Assembly (NCBI RefSeq): GCF_036321145.2
Contig: NC_086232.1
Span: forward strand, 17,073,130-17,137,129
Reading direction: 5' to 3'
From: Pelmatolapia mariae
Taxonomy: Eukaryota; Chordata; Actinopteri; Cichliformes; Cichlidae
Length of the DNA: 64,000 nt
Positions 11,521 to 26,735 of this stretch are shown here, piece after piece (the stretch's first letter is position 1; the number at the start of each line of letters is the position of its first letter). A program made the translations under genes and the position numbers. The notes beneath the pieces are model-generated. The model was not told the DNA's origin. It saw nothing but the letters and a program-made list of their open reading frames with translations, and made no database searches.

Positions 11521-12712
11521 CTAGACTGTGTGTAAAATGATGTTTTGCAGTAGCAAAAGAACAAAAACACTCACAGATGCCCTATAGCTGATAGTAATAC
11601 CTAAGGTGTGATGTATAAGTTATTTTTCTTGATTTCCTACAGTTGCTGTAATATCTCGCTCCACTACAGGTGTGGCCAAGGACATCTCCTAATCTTTTTT
11701 TCCTCGCACTCTCTCTTTATGGAACAACTGTGCTAAATTCAACCAATTTTCCCTCAATAAACAGCATAAGACAGATGGAGTGCTTTCATCCAGTCAGCAA
11801 ATCATGTTGGGTAAGATTGATGTTCTTTCGCCTTCTTTCTCTCACACGAGCACGCACTCCCATCCACTGTATGTGTGTCTCTGTGTTTATGTGGCCAGCG
11901 GCAGACGCTTTAAATTGGCAATCCTGTGAGAGCTGTGCCACTCCAGTCCACTGCTTTCCTCTCTCTAATCATCACATTGTTGAGACCCAAAAACAAATAT
12001 TGACACGGTGCAAAATAGTCCGTCATTTCTTTGTATTTTGTAGCTATAAATTATGCAGCTTTTACTGAGGATCATGTAATGACTGGTAAGAAAATTGATC
12101 AGGGCTTTAGGCTTCAAAAATTTGAGTAAAACTAATGTTTGGCATAAAATATCACAGCACTGAAGTTACAATTAAATTAAGGACTCTTCCGCTTGACGAA
12201 AGAGGCAGTCAAGCTTAGCATACAAAGCAAACACTTCTTTCAATATTTTGAAATTAGGCATCTGTCTGGGGGATTTCATACGTGATTCCCAAAGATGCTT
12301 GACTGTATACTCTAAGTAATTGGTTTGAAATCCTTCTTGTTCCATTGTATTTTTTATGACAGCTTGTCAATGATCCCCGAGGCTTCCTTCTTTAACAGCA
12401 GACATTTATAAGCCACAGAGCAGGTTTGGTCGCAAATTCAGCTGAGGTCGAAAATCATCCACTGTCATTCGTGTTCTGGCGGTATTTTTCTGCTGGATAT
12501 AAGACTTAATGGTCCGCTGAGCGTTTTAGACACAAACACTGGAAGATCTAGCAGAAAAGGGAGCCCGAGAGAAAAAGAGCAGCCGTCTTACAGTGAGACA
12601 AGTGTCTACATAAAACATGGCTGCCATTTCTTCCTTTGATCTAAACATGGCTCAGAGTGTGGATTATTAAAGAGGAGGATCTGTTGTCAGAATCAACTCG
12701 CTTCTCTGTAAG
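11521..12712. other. unassigned sequence; candidate regulatory block at 12.34-12.66 kb
   Basis: No gene was recognised. A 132-codon frame at 11670-12068 has no domain. About 12340-12660 is free of repeats and contains TGACAGCTTGTCA (12357-12369), an inverted pair of MEIS/TGIF-type cores. The possible regulatory role is inference. Confidence 0.35.

Positions 12713-12768
<56 letters not shown>
12713..12768. repeat. (AC)n microsatellite
   Basis: About 28 uninterrupted or nearly uninterrupted AC units, with one G near the right end. Confidence 0.95.
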
Positions 12769-12819
12769 AAATGTAGTGATAAATTGTCTTCCACTACACT
12801 GAAAAAGGCCAGCTCAGTC

Positions 12820-12838
12820 AAAAAAAAAAAAAAAAAAA
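12820..12838. repeat. poly(A) tract
   Basis: 19 consecutive A residues. No retroelement body was recognised directly upstream. Confidence 0.9.
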
Positions 12839-14780
12839 TCAGCAATTTTCAGAGCAAAACTCTGATGCAGTAAAGATTACTCACAGGTCAACAGATGGTA
12901 GGAAACTGATGATAAGAGGTTAAATAGGACACAAGGGCATGGCTTAAAAGAAATGTATGTAAATATTTGCAGTAGTATTATTAATGCGGATTTAAAAGTG
13001 CATGTCAAAAATTAAATACGAACAACAAGCAACCACCACATATAAATTGCTTCAGCTGTATGTGAGAGGTACAGCTTGAGTGAATCCTGCAGGTCCCAAA
13101 TACTACAGTGTGTGAAGCAAAATCTTGCTATGTATTATTTAGCAGGATACCATTAGGAAATCACTCACTTGCAAATATAAATACACAGAAGCAGCCATAA
13201 GAATCCTACGATTTAAAACAGAATAAAAGCTGACTCTTTCCCTGAGGGAGACAATTAGCAGAAGCACAATCCTCTGTTTCATCTCAGAAGAATCTCCACT
13301 TAATCTCTCAGTATTTTCAGCCAGTTCCTGTGCAGTGGCTTAATTCACATTCTGAGCACAGCAGATCCATTGCTGGCTGGCTTTCTTGTGAAAACTTCAA
13401 TATGGATCTGGGTTCTTTTGACTGACTTTGTACTCTGGAAGGTCACCTGCAGGTTGAAACCAACAGTGTTCGGAAAAGAAAACCCCAGTTAACTTACATC
13501 CATTAGTACATGGCTTTATTCAAAAGTAAGATCCCTGTGGGAGATCCAGCATGGGGCCACTTATAAGTTGACAGTTAAAAAAACCAGTCTGCTTCTCGAT
13601 TTTTGGGTCTCGCAGTGCTGTTTTGTTTTAAGTAGCTATTTTGTCGTTTCAATGAACTAAAAAATGAAAGCGCATTCCCTCCATGTCGCCTCGTGGAGAA
13701 TAGGAGTCTGGGTCTAAAAAACACTGAGCATCAGGTGCACAGAGATTAAAGTTAAAGTCCCAACTAACCCCCAAAAGCCCCAAATTTCCATCCAGTTTAA
13801 CGTTTTTTGTTTGTTGGTTTTTGTTTTGTTTTTTAACTGTGATCTTAAGCAGACATTTATAAGCCATTGGATTTTGAGGTCAGCCTTCAAAACCTCCCAT
13901 AATCCAATACAACATCACCACTTACTTGTATCTGACAGACCTCTACAAATTTAGATGACCCCTGCAGGCTTTGCATAGAATTGGGCCCTGATTTGGGGTA
14001 ATCTTTGAGCAGAAGAGCCAATGCTTCTTTGATCTGAAAATCTTAAGGGAATGATTGCCAATAGTGAGTGGAGATGCTTGCCAACACAGCACAAATGGTA
14101 AAGTAAAAAAAAAAAAAGAGAGAGTACTGTGAAACAGTGCAGATGATGCTGGTGTCACGCTGGGGGAAAAGAACCAGTGCTCAATTCCCCCAAGCTTAGA
14201 AGAAACAGATAAAGCCAGTGAAAAGGCTTTATGTCAGACTCTATTAATCCATGGCTGCGCTTAAGAGTTGGCTGTTAAATCATCTGTGAGTGTGCAGTAA
14301 GGTAGCTTAGTGCTGATGTTGCACCTCATTCCACAGATGGGAAAACACTGAACCACCATAAGTGAGGCTTCACTTCCCAATTTAAGCCTCAGAAACTACT
14401 GAATCCTCCAACTTCAGCAACTACTGTACTGGCAGTCTCAGCCACAGTGCTACAGTTTCCCAAAAGAGTATGTGTATGTGACATAGTGGAGCAGGTAACA
14501 CGACGAGTGTTTAAATGTTATGATTAGTGTGTCGTCAGATATAGATGATAAAGGAACTGTAACCTGCATACTTTGTCTTGCTATGCAAGCTGCATACAAA
14601 CATACATGCAGGTTTAAAAATAAAGCTCAGATTAGAAGCCTGATGCTGGTCTTCATTTCATTAGCATTGTGACTGTGGATGCAAGCGCTTTCAGTTTGTC
14701 TACGCTTAAACATCTCATCTATCTTATTTTACTGTTTTGCAGAAGCAGTAAAAGTACTTTGTGTGTCATAATTGGCAGTA
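12839..14780. other. unassigned sequence, no gene seen
   Basis: Short frames only. There is a 12-A run at about 14106. No terminal repeats were recognised. Confidence 0.4.
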
Positions 14781-15750
14781 GGGTTGTCAAATTACCAGAA
14801 TTTCAGACGTGATACAGATAACCAGAAAAATACTCCACACCATTTTCAATACCACAAGGAAGCTTCTCACTCCATCCTGAAACAACGTAAGTAATAGCTC
14901 TAAAAAGTTATTAATTTTTGAACTAATTTTCCCAAATACAAGTTAGATTTATCTAAATAAGTATTAAAGTTTATTCGTTTTACAAATAACTTCCATAATT
15001 TCAATACAGATCCCGAAGGCATATTTTAAAATCTACTGATAAACAAAGGGTACAACAAACATTACCTGACACATCTAAATAATTTCATTATTGTAGACAA
15101 GAGCATAATGGAAAAGTTACAGATCAACTTTGGATAAGAGAATATAAAAAACAACGCTCAGAGTGAAAGATTAAACCAGTCACTGAACACATTTTAAAAC
15201 GGGCCTCAGTGCTTGCTACAATTTAATAAGAAACACTGTTTAAAAAAACATTAGAAAAGTTTATCGTCTTGTCCACATCTGCCTGCAGCCTGTCTCTCAT
15301 CCAGCATTCACATTGCTCTGCCTCACTCTGCAGCTCTTTACAGGCTTGGCTCTGTTCTTCAGGCCTGATTTAGCTGCTCTGCTCCAGAATTCGCTCTTTA
15401 TCTGCTCGGATTAGCTCTTCACACTGGACTCTCTGGTCAGCTCAGCTATGGTTCCTCCACTATTCTGCACAGCCACCAATCCACCAGGTTCTCCATGTGT
15501 CCGTAATCCACTCTGTCATGGCTCAATAGTCCATTGCGCCCTGGAGTCTCCTAGCCGCTACGCTAACGATAACAGTTTGCTAATGTAAAAGCTAATAGCT
15601 AAACAGCATATGTTAACGTGTGCGCCAACTAGGTTAACCTTTACAATAACTGTTTGATACTTCAGTGTTGTTGAAACTTTCCAGAGATTTTGGGACATTT
15701 TTAACTTCCTGTTAAAGTGCTGTCCGGTGTTTTAAACATTAAGTACTCAA
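14781..15750. mobile_element. possible non-autonomous DNA transposon
   Basis: It begins with TAGGGTTGTCAAATTACC-like sequence, and 'gatacagataaccagaaaaatactcc' follows. This resembles the left end of fish hAT-type elements. The right part has 'gctaacgataacag...gctaatagctaa' words common in fish transposon flanks. I could not find the matching right terminal repeat, so the boundary and class are uncertain. Confidence 0.3.
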
Positions 15751-15845
15751 TCTTTAGTGACAACAGGAGCCAAGGCAACAGCAGGACATTGTTTTTAAAG
15801 TTTTTGTCTTAATCAAACAAAATCTAAATATTAGATCTAATAGAG

Positions 15846-15982
15846 CCCTGTGACAGACAGGCGACCTGTCCAGGGTGTACCCTGCCTTTCGCCTTAAGAC
15901 AGCAGAGACAGGCTCCAGCCCCCCACCCCACCCTGAAAAGGATAAGCGGAAGAGAATGGATGTGTGGATGGATAGTTAGTTC
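15846..15982 (+). mobile_element. SINE 3' tail, GGAT-tailed family
   Basis: It carries 'cctgtgacagacaggcgacctgtccagggtgtaccctgcctttcgcc' and 'ggataagcggaagagaatggatg', ending in GGATGGATAG. It is a truncated relative of the SINE at 43838-44202. Confidence 0.65.
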
Positions 15983-16019
15983 TAATAGACTACTTCCAGC
16001 TACATAAAATATATATTAT

Positions 16020-16790
16020 ATTTATAAAACAAAACTGTCAGATGGACCAAGCGATAGACAGCAAGCTTTCAGATTGTTTATTGCAAACACAAAAGGATCT
16101 TTTCACAGAGCCAAAGCTCAACAACAGGTGTACGGACAGGTAAGTAGGACTGGAGCAGGGAAGAAATTCTGCCAAAGAGGAGAACAGAGGTTAGTAAACA
16201 TTAGGGGATTCTCCATCAGTCAATATATTACACTGCAGTGTTAAATTATAGTTCTACAGGCAGCAAGGGGGGGGTAAGAAGGCAAGCCACAGGGGTTCCA
16301 GGAGCTAAGCAGGTGAGTGTGTGGTGAAGAGTGGGCAGACAGGAAGTGGAACTATCGTCCTTCACAGGTAATACAAACTTTGTCCAGGTAAGTAGTTGGA
16401 GAAGAATTTTCTCTGTTGCAGACAATGACCAGCTTGAAAGTCAGGTGAGTGGTTACAAGTGGATAGATGCAGATGAACAGGTAAAGAGAGTAAAGAATCC
16501 AAAAATTAAAACAAAAAAAGGTATGATTACCACCGCAAGGACAGCAGCGATCTGGCAGAGAGTAGGTGCTCAAGCCGATGTCCTTAATTACTGTGGCTGA
16601 TGAGTAAGTGGCAACAGGTGTGACAGCAGGAGCCCAGCAACAGAAGGGAGTAAGCACAGAGCAAGCACAGCTCTCCATCTGAGAGACAGAAATACAAAGC
16701 AGCAGACGAGAGAAAGAGAGAGGGAAAAAAAAGTAGACACAACCTAGACCTGCCTCGGACCATGACAGCAGCGGGTTTTCACTGCATATC
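16020..16790 (-). repeat. repeat-like block, possible LTR-type or other retroelement piece
   Basis: On the minus strand the block runs from TGTCATGGTCCGAGGCAGG (about 16749-16767) to a CAATAAACAATC poly(A)-type signal (near 16075-16085). That layout suggests a retroelement or LTR remnant. The 'cggaccatgaca' end recurs in other fish repeats I remember. No flanking duplication was found and no protein domain is present. The plus strand carries four consensus splice-donor words in 314 bp. Confidence 0.3.
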
Positions 16791-17554
16791 ATACTGTGTG
16801 TACTGTTACTAGCCAATCATACTTCTTTAATGTTCAGAAATAGTTTATTATTCCAAAGTGGGCTTTTTTTTTGTAGAAATGTTTTGTTGCTTATGTGCAC
16901 ATGTCAGCAAAAGCCGGACTGAAACAAAGTCCCAGTTTAACTGCCATTTTTTCTTCTAAGGCCACCACAAAGATTTTAGTTTTGAGTAAAATGTCTCAAC
17001 ATCTGACTGAAAGGATATAAAAAATTGGCAGAGAAATTCATTCCTTTCATAAAAACGCATGCATGACTTTAAATCGGCTCAGATGAATCATCATCAATTT
17101 ACAAATTCTGAACACATTTTAATGAAATACTAAATCACTGATTTCTACTTTCCATAATGCCAACACAACAAAACAGGTCAGCTTTTCATGTATTTTAAAA
17201 CTGGATTTTTTTAGAGACCTGGAACATAAATGTGCCTGACTCTAAAGCGCTTTGAGTTAACTTTTGTTGTTTAAATGTGCTATAGGCTATAAATAAAACA
17301 AACAAGACACTCAACACAAACAGGTTCAGACATTTTTCTCCATCCATGTGCATAATTGAGGTTTTTTGTTTTTTTTTCATTTCCCAAAAAATTATTTATT
17401 TAACACAGTACAGTTAAGCTGCATACTGAGCTTAAAGGCTTGAAACAAAGTATTCCTCCTATCACTGTAGTATCAATACTAATACCAGCATTGATATTGT
17501 GTATATTTACTGTTAATTTCGTTACATAGTTCAATTAATGGAAACAAAGAGGTA
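16791..17554. other. unassigned sequence, no gene seen
   Basis: No domain, RNA gene or repeat signature was recognised. Confidence 0.4.
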
Positions 17555-17715
17555 ACAAGGTAAAACCACTGGTTACCTTCAAGAACAAGAAGGCCAATTA
17601 GACTTTCTTAGAAAACATTTAAAATAATCTGAACAGTCCTGAAAATGATTTTTGGACAGATGAAACCAAGATTAACTTGTACCAGAAGGACGGGACGGGA
17701 TTAATTTGAACCCTC
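17555..17715 (+). mobile_element. Tc1-like transposase fragment
   Basis: One frame reads VKPLVTFKNKKARLDFLRKH. After a few disabled codons, an equivalent of the segment around the first catalytic Asp follows: 'ttttggacagatgaaaccaagattaacttgtaccag', which has the W-T/S-D-E-T-K pattern. Only this central part of the transposase remains. Stops interrupt it. Confidence 0.65.
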
Positions 17716-20655
17716 TGAAAATGTAGGACTGTGTATAAAACTGCACACTGTATGTCTTAGAGAACAGAGGATTTAACCAATTGAAAATTGTGAAAGCTGG
17801 TCCCTGCTGTCCCCCTGAATGTCAGAAGTTAAATTCTTCACTAAAGCGCCTTCAGCACAGAAAAATGACTCAAGTCGGATTTTTACCTCTAAACGGATAT
17901 TTCACACCGTGGTCACCACAAGAGGAAAGTGTCTCCCAGCATAACAGAAAGCCTCCGTGCAAGAATGAATCGAGCACAATTAGAATTCATAACTGCGAGT
18001 CTTTCAACAGAAACTTCACGTTCCACTCATCTGAATGAAAATTAATGTATTTAAGAACCAATACAAATTTCTCTCACAGGTGCATACTCTGCCCCAAGAT
18101 TCTATGAATACGTAATTGGGAAGAAACCTGCTCATAAATTAACAGATAAATGATCTATATTACACTGGCATTTGTGTGCTTTTGAGAAAAGGATCTGTCC
18201 CTGTTTGTCTGTCAGTAAAGACTCAATTCGTGTCTCTATTTGAAACTAGGTGAGGATGCATGAATAATTCATAGCTTCAACAATAAAACATCAGCCCATG
18301 TGACAATGTGCTGATTTTCTGCAGCACTTATCATCTCAAAGGACTGTATGGTAGGCATAGTCAAGTAAGTGAATGTATAATTCTATTAAACTGGGAAGTA
18401 ATATATGAATTCATTACACATAAATGAGCTTTGTGCCATATCTATCAAAATGCATGCCACTGCAACACTATCACATGCACATACAAAAGAAAATATCTGC
18501 ATGCCAACTGTGTATTGAGGAATTTCTCCAGTTGGCGACCATAAGTGTTGGTGATAAATGTGAGTCACTCCGTGCAGATATTTTAAGTTCTTTAAGGGGG
18601 ACAGGCTAACCTGATACTGTGTATTTGCTGGGAAATACTCCCAGCTCTGCTGCAATCATACAGCTCTCATATGGCTTTCACTTCATTCCAATAGAATAAA
18701 TTCATCAAGTTAGCTATTATTTGTCATGGTCATAAACGGCAACAGCTCAGTTTAGTAACTCAGTTTAGTTGAGTTTACTGCTCAAAGGTTTTATTTGGTT
18801 TAGGCCAAACTGTTCAGGCTGCTCAGGAGGGCAACTGTGGAGAGAATGAAATAGACACGATGGGGGAAGCCACTGCGGATGTGTCTTGCGAGATGTGTGC
18901 TTTACAACTGTACAGAAGTCTCTAGAAAACAATGAGAACGAGGATGTTAGCACTGGGAGAACATCATTAGTGTGGATGCTGAAGCTGGTCGTTAAATTCA
19001 GGTAGGTGATGAGTCTGATGAGATCAGACGGCTGAAGAATGGGAACAGGAAACTCCACCTGAGCCCAGGCAGGTCCAACCCATCCTTAAAACAAGCAAAC
19101 CACTGACCAGTACAAGACCATGTCATTATTTCATCAAAAAGTTCAAAATGGCCATCGCTCAATAGAAATATTGGTTTAACTGGAGATCTGAAAAAGTATT
19201 TCTATACAAATATGGATATGACACGTTGCTATAGGATACCAACAATATATAAATCAGGTCACAGTAAAATACTGCAACCCACCTAGTAATTATGCTCTAA
19301 TTATATATTATGTGGCACTAATTTAAGTCTATTTTATGTGTAGGACTTTGACTAGTAACTGATCTAATGTCTGACCTCGGCTACATTATAATTAAGGGTG
19401 GTTTGTAGCTGGAAAAGCAATCAGATGAGAAGAGGTTATGTGTGTTGCAGCAGCAAGACACCAAATTATAAATGAACGAACAGAGGGGCTGGAGCTAGAT
19501 TGCACTTAAAAGTAGCATCACATGAACAAAGGAGAAAGTGCAACAGCAGTAAAAGGGCATCCTGAGGCTGTATCATGGCAGCTGCAATATATCATTCCTC
19601 CAGTTTGTTTTGAGGTTTGCCCCAGGGTTTCCTAAAGCTTGGATGCCTCCCGGATCCCTGAGCTGAGATGAGTCACTATCAAAATCATTTGGCCAGTTAC
19701 TGTAAAAATAGGTTATCTAAATTTCAGTTCTGCTGGCACGGTGAGCTTTTATGCAAACATCCTCACAACAGGCAGTCGCAACCGAGTAAATCTACAAACA
19801 GAAGGACTGAGTTCAGCCAAAAAGTATACTCAGAGCACAAAACACTGACAGGCACTTTCCATGAAGGCCAAAACTACTCGCCGCTGTTAAAAGGTGGCAT
19901 TCGGTTTTAAAAGGTCAGATTTTGATTGAAGTATTACTTGAGCTTCTGTCTAGTCCAAGGTGTTAATCAAAATTGTCAAAACTGAATCTGACACTAAAAT
20001 AAACTTGCTTCATCTGCTTGTCAGAATTATATTTAACCACTTTCATAAATAACTTAAAGGTATTCCTTTCTTATTGAGTTAAATGTCTTAATGCCTCTCA
20101 TTTTTAACAGCTATAGTAAGAAACAATTTGGGGTAAGCAGAGACCAAAATCTGACAATTATTAAAGATACAATATACATGAATGTGTTTGAAAAGCATCC
20201 TACAATCTATTTACTACACAGTAGGCTTGATGAAAATGGTGAATTTCTATTTTAAAATCTTATAAAAATGTATTTGTTCTGAAAGGTTCAGTAACTGGAA
20301 ACTTAATGCTGAAAGATATCGGATTCAAAATCCGTTTTCGGTTATTAGAATTGGTCATTTTTATGACAAGTGAAGAACCCAAGAGACTCTGAGGACAGGT
20401 CTTTTTAAAGTCATGGTAAAGGAAGATGCTTCAGATGTTTCAGCTTTGCTGCTGCTTATCAGTGTTATATATTTTGATGAAAATAGCTACAATAAAGTCT
20501 GTAGAAAAATATAGGTTTTGCTGCATTTGGACCTCATCAGATAAACACAGTGAGTATCTTATGGTCTCTTTACACTGAGATTTTACACTGCTTTTTGTAA
20601 AAGATTGTAAAAATCTGTTGTCACTGCTCCTAGATGCAGTCCAAGACTGTCAACC
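17716..20655. other. unassigned sequence, no gene seen
   Basis: Several frames of 60-97 codons lack domain signatures. No terminal repeats were recognised over this 2.9-kb stretch. Confidence 0.4.
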
Positions 20656-21612
20656 ACCATCAATGCATTTATCCATCCATCCATCAAAGTATCTTATTTT
20701 GTCCTCCTGGGCAGCTCTATATTCATCATGCTTTGTCCATAGCACCATACCTCTTCTGCACATAAACCATCTCAACCTTGTCTCTCTAAATTTGTCTCCA
20801 AACTGCTCAACATAGACTGTTCCTCTGATGTACTCATTTCTAACCTGGGTCTGGTTACTCTCAATGAAAACCTTAACATCTGCCAGCTGCAGCTCATCCT
20901 GCTCGTCTTTTGTCTCTAAACCATACATCACAGCAGGTCTCACTGCCATCTTGTAAACCTTCTCCACTCTTGCTGCTATCCTTCTGTCACAAATCACTCC
21001 TGACACTCTTCTCCACTTGCTCCACCCTGCCTGCACACTCTTCTTCACTGTCCATTGTTTAAATTGTTGACCCAAAGTATTGAAGGTCATCTACCTTCAG
21101 TATTTCCTCTCCATGCATGTTCACCTTTCGCTCTCATTCACAGACATGTATTCTGTCTTTTTTCCACTGACTTACATTCATCTTCTCTCTAGAGCATACC
21201 TCCACCTCTCCAGGCTCTCTTGGACTTGCTCTCTACTCTCACTAGAGATTACAATGACTTAACCATAATTCCTCAAATAGCACCACAGCCTCTCTCGGTA
21301 CTCCATCATATGCTTTCTCTAGAGCCACAAAGACATAGTGCAACTCTTTCTGACCTTCTCTATACTTCTCCATCAACACTCCCAAATCATATCTGTAGTG
21401 CCCTCACTTTCCTCCTTCCTGATTCTCTGCATTTCACGATTCCTTAACGTTCCTCCATCCGTCCTGCTCTGTCTCTTTCTCTCTCATTTTCTACTTTCAT
21501 CATCTCCTCAAAGTACTTATGAATGCACTCTTTTCACTCGTTGGCACATTTTCATCTCTATCATTAATCACCTACTGCACATACTGCACATGATTTCCAG
21601 TTTGATATGTAG
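20656..21612 (-). mobile_element. RTE-clade LINE, 3' half (RT to 3' end), pseudogene
   Basis: Minus-strand conceptual translation in several frames gives RTE-type reverse transcriptase pieces: a VPTSEKSA block near 21560, motif A as FVALEKAYDGVPREAV near 21290-21340, a remnant of the SKTEYMCVNERE region near 21130-21180, and then an open stretch at 20650-21090. That stretch contains RVSGVICDRRIAARVEKVYKM, a VRPAVMYGLET block, and RNEYIRGT, a signature of the fish RTE C-terminal region. The segment that should carry the YADD/FADD catalytic box is deleted. The 3' end has a GGAT-type tail near 20668-20690. The 5' half lies at 25524-26735 beyond a 3.9-kb insertion. Confidence 0.8.
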
Positions 21613-24550
<2,938 letters not shown>

Positions 24551-24849
24551 CACGGTTCGATATTTTTTCGATACAAAAAAATGTTCATGCCTTTTTAATT
24601 TGTCATTTATTAAAATTATAAATATATATTTTAACTCAAAAGTACAGTTTTTAAATTTAATGTTGCTGAAACAACAAAGTAATAAATCTATCTGATCGAG
24701 AAATCACTCATCTTTGGAAAAGATGTTACAGAGAAATGGCTCTTTCCAAAATAAAAGCTATACTATAGCTTCTTCTGGGCTATATTCTCAGCAGCATATT
24801 AAACATATCAGGTCCCCATAAGGAGAATCATGTGCTAACGGCGGTCTAA

Positions 24850-25230
24850 ATGACTCGGGTAAAGATTGTAGCATGCGTGCTTGTTGTTTTTGTCTGCTTC
24901 CACTTGTCTTCGCACTAGGATGATGTCGGCGTAAATGTGCAGTCATATTCGTTGTGTTCCCACTAGTGCTGTCAGCGTTAATCTCGTTGAAATGACGTTA
25001 ACGCCACAACACGGCAAATCTCCGTTAACGAGCTACCGCGGATCGCCCCATGCGTGGGGCTGGACGGCGTCAACACGTTAACAAGCTAACTGCGCTAACG
25101 CACTAGTTCCCACCAATGTAATTGAGCATTGCGTGGCACATCCGACATACTGTTTTACTTTTGTCCATGACGCGCTTACCTTCAGGGTCATACTTCACAT
25201 GAAGACCAAAATAGTTCCAAACGCCAGATC
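24850..25230 (-). pseudogene. hAT transposase BED zinc finger, split by a MITE
   Basis: On the minus strand, one side reads SGVWNYFGLH, then KRVMDKSKTVCRMCHAMLNY. The Cys pair CRMC is encoded at 25136-25147. On the other side of the inserted MITE the same frame resumes as NTTNMTAHLRRHHPS, supplying the two zinc-binding His residues (codons within 24920-24937). When the 142-bp insert and one copy of its 8-bp duplication are ignored, the C-x2-C...H-x4-5-H finger is continuous. Upstream of the finger, an ATG at about 25260 is followed at once by a stop and frameshifts. Known role of the family: BED fingers bind transposon ends. This copy is non-functional. Confidence 0.75.
24964..25105. mobile_element. 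142-bp hAT-type MITE with 8-bp target duplication
   Basis: Perfect 8-bp direct repeats GTTCCCAC flank it (24956-24963 and 25106-25113). The ends are inverted: TAGTGCTGTCAGCGTTA at the left and, on the opposite strand from the right, TAGTGCGTTAGCGCAGTTA. An 8-bp duplication is the hAT hallmark. There is no coding capacity. It sits inside the BED-finger exon of a larger hAT relic. Confidence 0.85.
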
Positions 25231-25501
25231 TGAATTAGGGTGGGGGAGGTTCAATTTGCCATGTTGCAACAAGCAACTTCTGTCTGGCTAGCTTGCGCTG
25301 CGCTCAGTGGATCTGCGCTCGACAGTGCAGCCTAGGCGGATAAGTCGAATGCAGATCCACTGAGCTCTCAACACAGACAGCATCGTCAGAAGAAAAGTTG
25401 ATAAAATAAATTAAAAATTTTGTATTGTTCGATACATATGCATACCGAACCGAAAGCACTGTATCGAACGGTTCAATATCGATACGAGTGTTGCACCCCT
25501 A

Positions 25502-25523
25502 ATATATATATATATATATATAT
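25502..25523. repeat. (AT)n tract at right edge of nested insertion
   Basis: Eleven AT units directly abut the hAT terminus. They mirror the TA tract at 21631-21674 on the other side, which is consistent with insertion into a TA repeat. Confidence 0.85.
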
Positions 25524-26735
25524 GTCAACCGACACAAGTCCTTTTCTCCTTCTTAGTGTCCAGCCTCCCATACAGCTCACTTTAAGCTGTTTCCTTTGCT
25601 CTTTCCACCTCTCTTTGCCATACATCTAGTCTCCAAGTATTCTTGTCTACTTACTTTCATCTTCCTGACTATTCCACTTTTTCTTTGCTAACCTCTTCCT
25701 TTGAACACTTTCCTGTATTTTCTTATTCCACCACCAAGTCTTATCATCTTCTTTCCTCTGTCCAGAGGATACACCAAACTACTTCTTGGCAGCTTCAAGC
25801 AGTACTATAACTGTGCTTTCCCAGTCATCTGGTAACTTTTTCTACCAGCCAAAGCCTGTCTCAACTCCTCCCTGAACTATCAGCAACATTCTTCCTCCTT
25901 CGACTTCCACCATTTAATCCTTGCTGAGCTATCCTAATCCTTCCTTCTTGATGTCCAAAGTCATCCTACAGATGACCATCTGATGCTGCCTAGCTATATT
26001 CTCCCCTCACATCACATGGCAGACTCCCATTGCTCTCAAACTGCACCTTGTGCATAACATACAGTACAGTCCACGTGGGTGCACCTTCTTCCACTCCACT
26101 CACACATCACACTATGTTCCTCCTGCCTCTTAAAGTGTATGTTTACCACATGGATTTCCATAATTTTCCACCCCATCTGCATTTCAAATTGAAATCCAAC
26201 GTGTGGGGTATACACACTGACAACATTCAACATTATCTGATCGTATATGACACTCTCTTTCCCTCCACAAACCTATTCACATACTCTTCCTTCAAGATTA
26301 CTCCTACTGCACGTCTCTTCATATCTACACCAACAGTCAGAATCCATCTGCAGTGTTCCTGCTCTTGCTTCTTTTACACCTGGTGTCCTGCACACACAAT
26401 ATAGTTAGTGTCCTTAATCTTGCCTCTACACTTCCACCTTTTCTTCTCTCTCACTGCCTTCAAACATGCCTCCCACCTTTCCTTTTCCCATTTCTTCGAC
26501 CAACAGAAACACCATTTTCACTGGCATCCTGTTGGCTACCAGCACCAGAGACAGTCGTTTTTAACCCAATTCTGGTTAACAATCTGTTGTAGATATCTCA
26601 TTTTTGAAATGCATGTTTGATTTGCTCAAGATTTTACATGGATGTCCTTCCTGGTACAACACTTCCTCTTTATCTGGACTTGGGACTGACATTAGGAGCA
26701 CACTGGCAAATTTCTGGGTCCAGCAGTTATCATTT
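25524..26735 (-). mobile_element. RTE-clade LINE, 5' half (APE endonuclease and linker), pseudogene
   Basis: Minus-strand pieces appear in RTE order from high to low coordinates: RRAVGVILKEEYVNRFVEGK near 26270-26330, LNVVSVYTPHVG near 26200-26230, then, after a deletion, GRRCTHVDCTVC near 26060-26100 and a QHQMVICRMTLD block near 25960. The linker resembling KETWWWNEEVQ and KRLAKKKW follows near 25650-25750, and a DTKKEK remnant lies at the edge of the insertion. These are the APE-type endonuclease and connector of fish RTE LINEs. Stops and frameshifts are frequent. The 5' flank (26560-26735) has the 'catccatgtaaaatcttg' and 'gtcagtcccaagtccagataaagaggaag' words usual upstream of these elements. 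It continues at 20656-21612. Confidence 0.75.

Noticed and set aside
16035..16767. complete solo LTR
   Set aside because: The TG...CA-like ends and poly(A)-type signal are suggestive, but no target duplication flanks them and similar sequence seems to continue beyond the right edge.
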